Shown in pieces: positions 61,116-64,000 of a DNA stretch of 64,000 nt. The notes below the pieces were generated by a model that saw only the letters and a list, made by a program, of their open reading frames with translations, did no database searches and was not told the origin of the DNA. Both the position numbers and the translations under genes were made by a program. Positions within the stretch are counted from its first letter, which is position 1. Each line of letters begins with the position of its first letter. The stretch comes from Kitasatospora aureofaciens (lineage in GTDB: Bacteria; Actinomycetota; Actinomycetes; Streptomycetales; Streptomycetaceae), in NCBI GenBank assembly GCA_000720845.1, contig JODU01000030.1, positions 62,001 through 126,000 of the forward strand, written 5' to 3'.

Positions 61116-62351
61116 ATGAGCGGTTCTGCCCCGCACGACGGTGCGCGTGCCGACCGGGAGGACGCGAGCAGCAGGCACCTCGCCGCAGGCGCCGCCACCA
61201 CCATCACCGTCGCCGTCCTGGTGGCCTTCTTCGCCATCGGCGTCATCTACCTGCTGGAGGCCCGTCCCTCGCCCGTGGGCCTGGCCGCGGGCATCGCCTC
61301 GCTGCTGCTCGTCTACGGGCTGCAGCTGACCCACTCCTTCCCCCACCTGTCGCCCTGGGCCGCGCGCAGACGGCGCCTGACCTTCGGATCGCAGGTCCTC
61401 CTCACCTACCTCCCGTTCCTCGTCTACACCGAGGCCTGGCTCGCCACGCCCGGCTTCCTCGCGGGTTCCGCCCTGCTCGTCCTGCCCTCCCCCTGGCGAT
61501 GGGCGGCCTTCGTGACGGTCGTGGCATCGGCGGGCCTGCTCGTCCTGCGGACCGGCGTGGGCCGCGGTTCCCTCGTGTACGGGACCGTCGCGACGGCGCT
61601 GACCGGCCTGGTGGTGTTCGGGCTCTCGGAGCTGACCCGGCTCGTCCGGGAGGCGCACCACACCCGCGGCGAGCTGACCCGGATGGTCCTGGAGGCGGAA
61701 CGGCTCCGTTTCTCCCGCGACCTGCACGACCTGCTGGGCATCAATCTGACCACCATCGCGTACAAGTGCGAACTGGCGCGGCGACTGCCGCCGTTCCAGC
61801 ACGTCCGCCGGCACCAGGTGCTCACGGAGATCCTGGAATCCGTCCAGCACGCCTTCGACGACGTCCGGGCGGCTTCCCAGGCCTACCGGGCCCTGTCCCT
61901 GGCCACCGAGATCGACACCGTCCGCGCCACCCTGGAGGACATGGGCGTGCACACCACGTTCCGGGGCAGCGTCGGCGTGCTGCCGCAGGCCGTCGAGACG
62001 ACCCTGGCGACCGTGCTGCGGGAGGGGGTCACGAATCTGCTGCGGCACAGCAGGGTCAGCACCTGTGTGGTGGAGCTGGCACACGAGGGGGACACCGTCG
62101 TCCTGGAGCTGAGCAACGACGGAGTCGTGGACCGGCCCGCCGCGCCGGGGGGAAGCGGCCTGGCGAACCTGCGGGAACGCGTCGAGGCGGTGCACGGGAA
62201 GCTGTGCACGGAGATCAGGGACGAGAAGTGGTTCCGGCTGACGGCGGTGGTGCCGGTGCCGGTGGCGGGCGACGCCCCGGCGGACAGCGTCTTCCGGCCC
62301 GCCCTGCGGCCCACCCCCACCGGAGTGAACAACTCCGCGTCCGTGGCCTGA
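61116..62351 (+). CDS. sensor histidine kinase (HisKA_3 type)
   Basis: 411 residues. The N-terminal about 170 residues hold about five membrane segments. The dimerisation box RFSRDLHDLLGINLTTIAYKCEL has the phosphoacceptor His204, and the ATPase domain has VLREGVTNLLRHS and LSNDGV with GGSGLANLRERV. It is the usual partner of a NarL-type regulator, found convergent at 62394. ATG at 61116 follows GGAAGGAC. It lies next to the RiPP operon, suggesting control of it. Confidence 0.88.
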   Translation: MSGSAPHDGARADREDASSRHLAAGAATTITVAVLVAFFAIGVIYLLEARPSPVGLAAGIASLLLVYGLQLTHSFPHLSPWAARRRRLTFGSQVLLTYLPFLVYTEAWLATPGFLAGSALLVLPSPWRWAAFVTVVASAGLLVLRTGVGRGSLVYGTVATALTGLVVFGLSELTRLVREAHHTRGELTRMVLEAERLRFSRDLHDLLGINLTTIAYKCELARRLPPFQHVRRHQVLTEILESVQHAFDDVRAASQAYRALSLATEIDTVRATLEDMGVHTTFRGSVGVLPQAVETTLATVLREGVTNLLRHSRVSTCVVELAHEGDTVVLELSNDGVVDRPAAPGGSGLANLRERVEAVHGKLCTEIRDEKWFRLTAVVPVPVAGDAPADSVFRPALRPTPTGVNNSASVA

Positions 62352-62393
62352 ACGCGCGGGCCCGGGTGGCGTGCGGGACGCCCCCGGCACCGG

Positions 62394-62999
62394 TCAGATC
62401 CAGCCTTCCTCGCGCGCGATCCGTACCGCGTCCATGCGGTTGCGGGCGCCCAGCTTGACCACCGCGCTGCTCAGGTAGTTGCGCACCGTACCCCTGGAGA
62501 GGAACAGGCGGCGTGCGATGGCCGCGACGTCCTCGCCCACGGCGGCGAGCCGGAGGACCTCCAGTTCCCGCGGTGCCAGCGGCTGGGTCGTCGCCTCCAG
62601 TGCCGCGACGGCCAGTTGGGAGTCGATGGCCCGCTCGCCGGCGGCCACCGCCCGGATCGACGCGGCGAGTTGGGACGGGGCGACGTCCTTGCGCATGAAT
62701 CCCGTCACTTGGCTGGCCAGTGCCCGGCGCAGGGTGTGGGGGGTGCCGAGGCCCGTGAGGATGAGGATCCGGCAGTCGGGGACGACGGTACTCAGCTCGG
62801 CGGCGGCTGCGATACCGTCCATGCCGGGAAGACCTATGTCGAGCACGGCCACGTCCGGCTGGAGGGCGCGCGCCTTCGGGACGACCTCGTCGCCGCGGCC
62901 GACTTCGGCGACCACTTTCATGTCGGCTTCCAGACTCAGGAGTTCGGCCAGCGCACCCCGTAATATCGCCATGTCCTCGGCGATGAGGATCCGTATCAT
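62394..62999 (-). CDS. NarL/LuxR-family response regulator
   Basis: 201 residues. Receiver domain IRILIAEDMAILRGALAELL with phosphoacceptor Asp54 in VAVLDIGLPGMDG and Lys in GFMRKDVAP. The LuxR helix-turn-helix is PLAPRELEVLRLAAVGEDVAAIARRLFLSRGTVRNYLSSAVVKLG. It pairs with the convergent kinase. The binding site is unknown; the inverted repeat at 58369 is a candidate. Confidence 0.9.
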   Translation of the reverse strand: MIRILIAEDMAILRGALAELLSLEADMKVVAEVGRGDEVVPKARALQPDVAVLDIGLPGMDGIAAAAELSTVVPDCRILILTGLGTPHTLRRALASQVTGFMRKDVAPSQLAASIRAVAAGERAIDSQLAVAALEATTQPLAPRELEVLRLAAVGEDVAAIARRLFLSRGTVRNYLSSAVVKLGARNRMDAVRIAREEGWI

Positions 63000-63190
63000 G
63001 CCCCCCCTACCCCATGGTTGCCGTCAACCTTCCTGGTCAGGGAAAGGGGCGCCTGCGCACTCCGCACGCGAAGCGTTCGCCTGCGCCGACGGCTTCCGAC
63101 AGCTGGGCTTCAACCTACCACTGCCATTACGCCAAAAAGTTGACGTGGATTCAGCGCCGCGCAGGGTGAAGAACCGCCCGTGACATGGGC

Positions 63191-63226
63191 GGACGCGGCA
63201 CGCCGCCCCGGCGGCGCGCCGCGTCC
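63191..63226 (-). terminator. terminator after the MFS gene
   Basis: The bases at 63191-63206 pair with 63211-63226 over 16 positions with one mismatch. It lies just past the stop of the reverse MFS gene. The rest of the 255-base gap holds the response regulator promoter region. Confidence 0.65.
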
Positions 63227-63254
63227 GTTCACCCCACGGGCAGGGCCGGGCCCG

Positions 63255-64000
63255 TCAGATGTGCCCCACGCCCGCGCCCGCCTCCGCGTTCTCGCCGCGC
63301 TTGGTGAGGAAGGCGACGAACACCGCCACGACCGCGACCCCGGCGGCCACGAGCGAGGCGAGGCTCATGCCGGAGATGAAGGTGTCGTGGGCGACGTCCG
63401 TGATCTTCTCGGCGACCTGCGCGGGGGTGCCCGGGGGCACCGGCGCGACGCCCTGCTGCACGGCCTGACCCGTCAGCTCCTGCTGGTCCGGGGTGAGTTC
63501 GGGCAGGCCCGCGTCGGCCCAGTTGCCCGCCAGGTCGTTGTCGACCTTGGAGGCCATCACGGCGCCCAGCACCGCCGTACCGAGGCTGCCGCCGATCTGC
63601 ATCGCCGCCTGCTGGAGGCCACCAGCGACGCCGGACAGCTCCATCGGCGCGTTGCCCACGATGACCTCCGTGGCGCCCACCATGACCGGGGCGAGGCCGA
63701 GACCGAGCAGCGCGAACCAGACGGACATCGCCAGGCTGCCGGTGTCCGTCTCCAGGGTGGACATGCCGTACATGGCGATCGCGGTGCAGGCCATGCCCCC
63801 CGCGAGCGGGATGCGGGGGCCGACCTTGGTGATCATCGCCCCGGCCAGCGGCGAGGCGACGATCATCATGGCCGTGAGCGGCAGCAGGTGCAGGCCGGCG
63901 TCGATCGGGCTCATGCCGTGCACGTTCTGCAGGTAGAAGGTGACGAAGAACAGGCCGCCCATGAAGGCGATGGCCATCAGGACCATCAGGACCACACCGG
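63255..64000 (-). CDS. DHA2-family MFS drug exporter, 5' part beyond the window
   Basis: The last 248 residues or so are visible; the frame is open at base 64000. Seven or so membrane segments remain: MVLMAIAFMGGLFFVTFYLQNV, then GPRIPLAGGMACTAIAMYG, VWFALLGLGLAPVMVGATEVIVG, and the family pattern SGVAGGLQQAAMQIGGSLGTAVLGAVM. A periplasmic loop and a final TM with a short tail follow. It matches the EmrB/QacA type with 14 segments. It may export an antibiotic, but it need not belong to the clusters here. Confidence 0.85.
   Translation of the reverse strand, partial: GVVLMVLMAIAFMGGLFFVTFYLQNVHGMSPIDAGLHLLPLTAMMIVASPLAGAMITKVGPRIPLAGGMACTAIAMYGMSTLETDTGSLAMSVWFALLGLGLAPVMVGATEVIVGNAPMELSGVAGGLQQAAMQIGGSLGTAVLGAVMASKVDNDLAGNWADAGLPELTPDQQELTGQAVQQGVAPVPPGTPAQVAEKITDVAHDTFISGMSLASLVAAGVAVVAVFVAFLTKRGENAEAGAGVGHI

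Overview
The window is high-GC actinobacterial DNA, almost certainly Streptomyces. The evidence is GC-biased codon use, GGAGG-type ribosome sites with frequent GTG and TTG starts, ter stress genes next to a homodimeric AceE, SARP activators, and a TTA codon that would need the bldA tRNA. The left edge cuts a HAD phosphatase gene and the right edge cuts an MFS efflux gene.

Region 1 (1-10.5 kb) is housekeeping. It holds a putative manganese exporter behind a yybP-ykoY riboswitch, a secreted HNH nuclease, a PhoD-type phosphatase, DoxX and DedA membrane proteins, tRNA-Val(UAC), a lipoprotein made of GDGSV repeats, a coiled-coil protein and an FmdB zinc ribbon. An orphan CebR-type operator and an iron-box-like dyad lie upstream of doxX.

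Region 2 (10.4-23.7 kb) is a ter stress locus: a HAD protein, a double phosphoribosyltransferase fusion, a CitE/HpcH-like lyase, three TerD-domain proteins and a TerA-like protein. A DUF475/TerC membrane gene in it is broken by an apparent internal deletion plus frameshift. An AhpE-type peroxiredoxin, a DUF3052 protein and aceE follow.

Region 3 (23.8-58.2 kb) is a complete anthracycline cluster of the aclacinomycin/cinerubin type. A propionyl-primed type II PKS (aknBCD with AknE2 and AknF) makes the decaketide. Ketoreductase, aromatase, cyclase, anthrone oxygenase and methyltransferase enzymes (AknA, E1, W, V, X, G, H, U) turn it into an aklavinone-type aglycone. An AclQ/AclR pair predicts hydroxylation at C1, giving an epsilon-pyrromycinone type. 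A full dTDP-deoxysugar set supports rhodosamine, 2-deoxyfucose and rhodinose. AknS with its P450-like partner AknT, and AknK, attach the sugars, and AknOx oxidises the terminal sugar. DrrA/DrrB export the product. No C15 esterase or C10/C11 hydroxylase is seen, so cinerubin A/B-like products are the best prediction. Two SARPs are present, one with a TTA codon. Phased 11-bp heptamer repeats, the SARP-box pattern, occur in front of five operons. A second motif, AWTCAAAYTTG, links drrAB with the operon of a deazaflavin-type reductase and aknOx.

Region 4 (58.4-63.0 kb) looks like a small separate RiPP locus. A 58-residue Cys/Ser/Thr-tailed precursor overlaps a 755-residue fused E1-like/YcaO cyclodehydratase, with a histidine kinase and a convergent NarL-type regulator beside it. 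This is the least familiar part of the window. The right edge is an incomplete DHA2-type MFS exporter.
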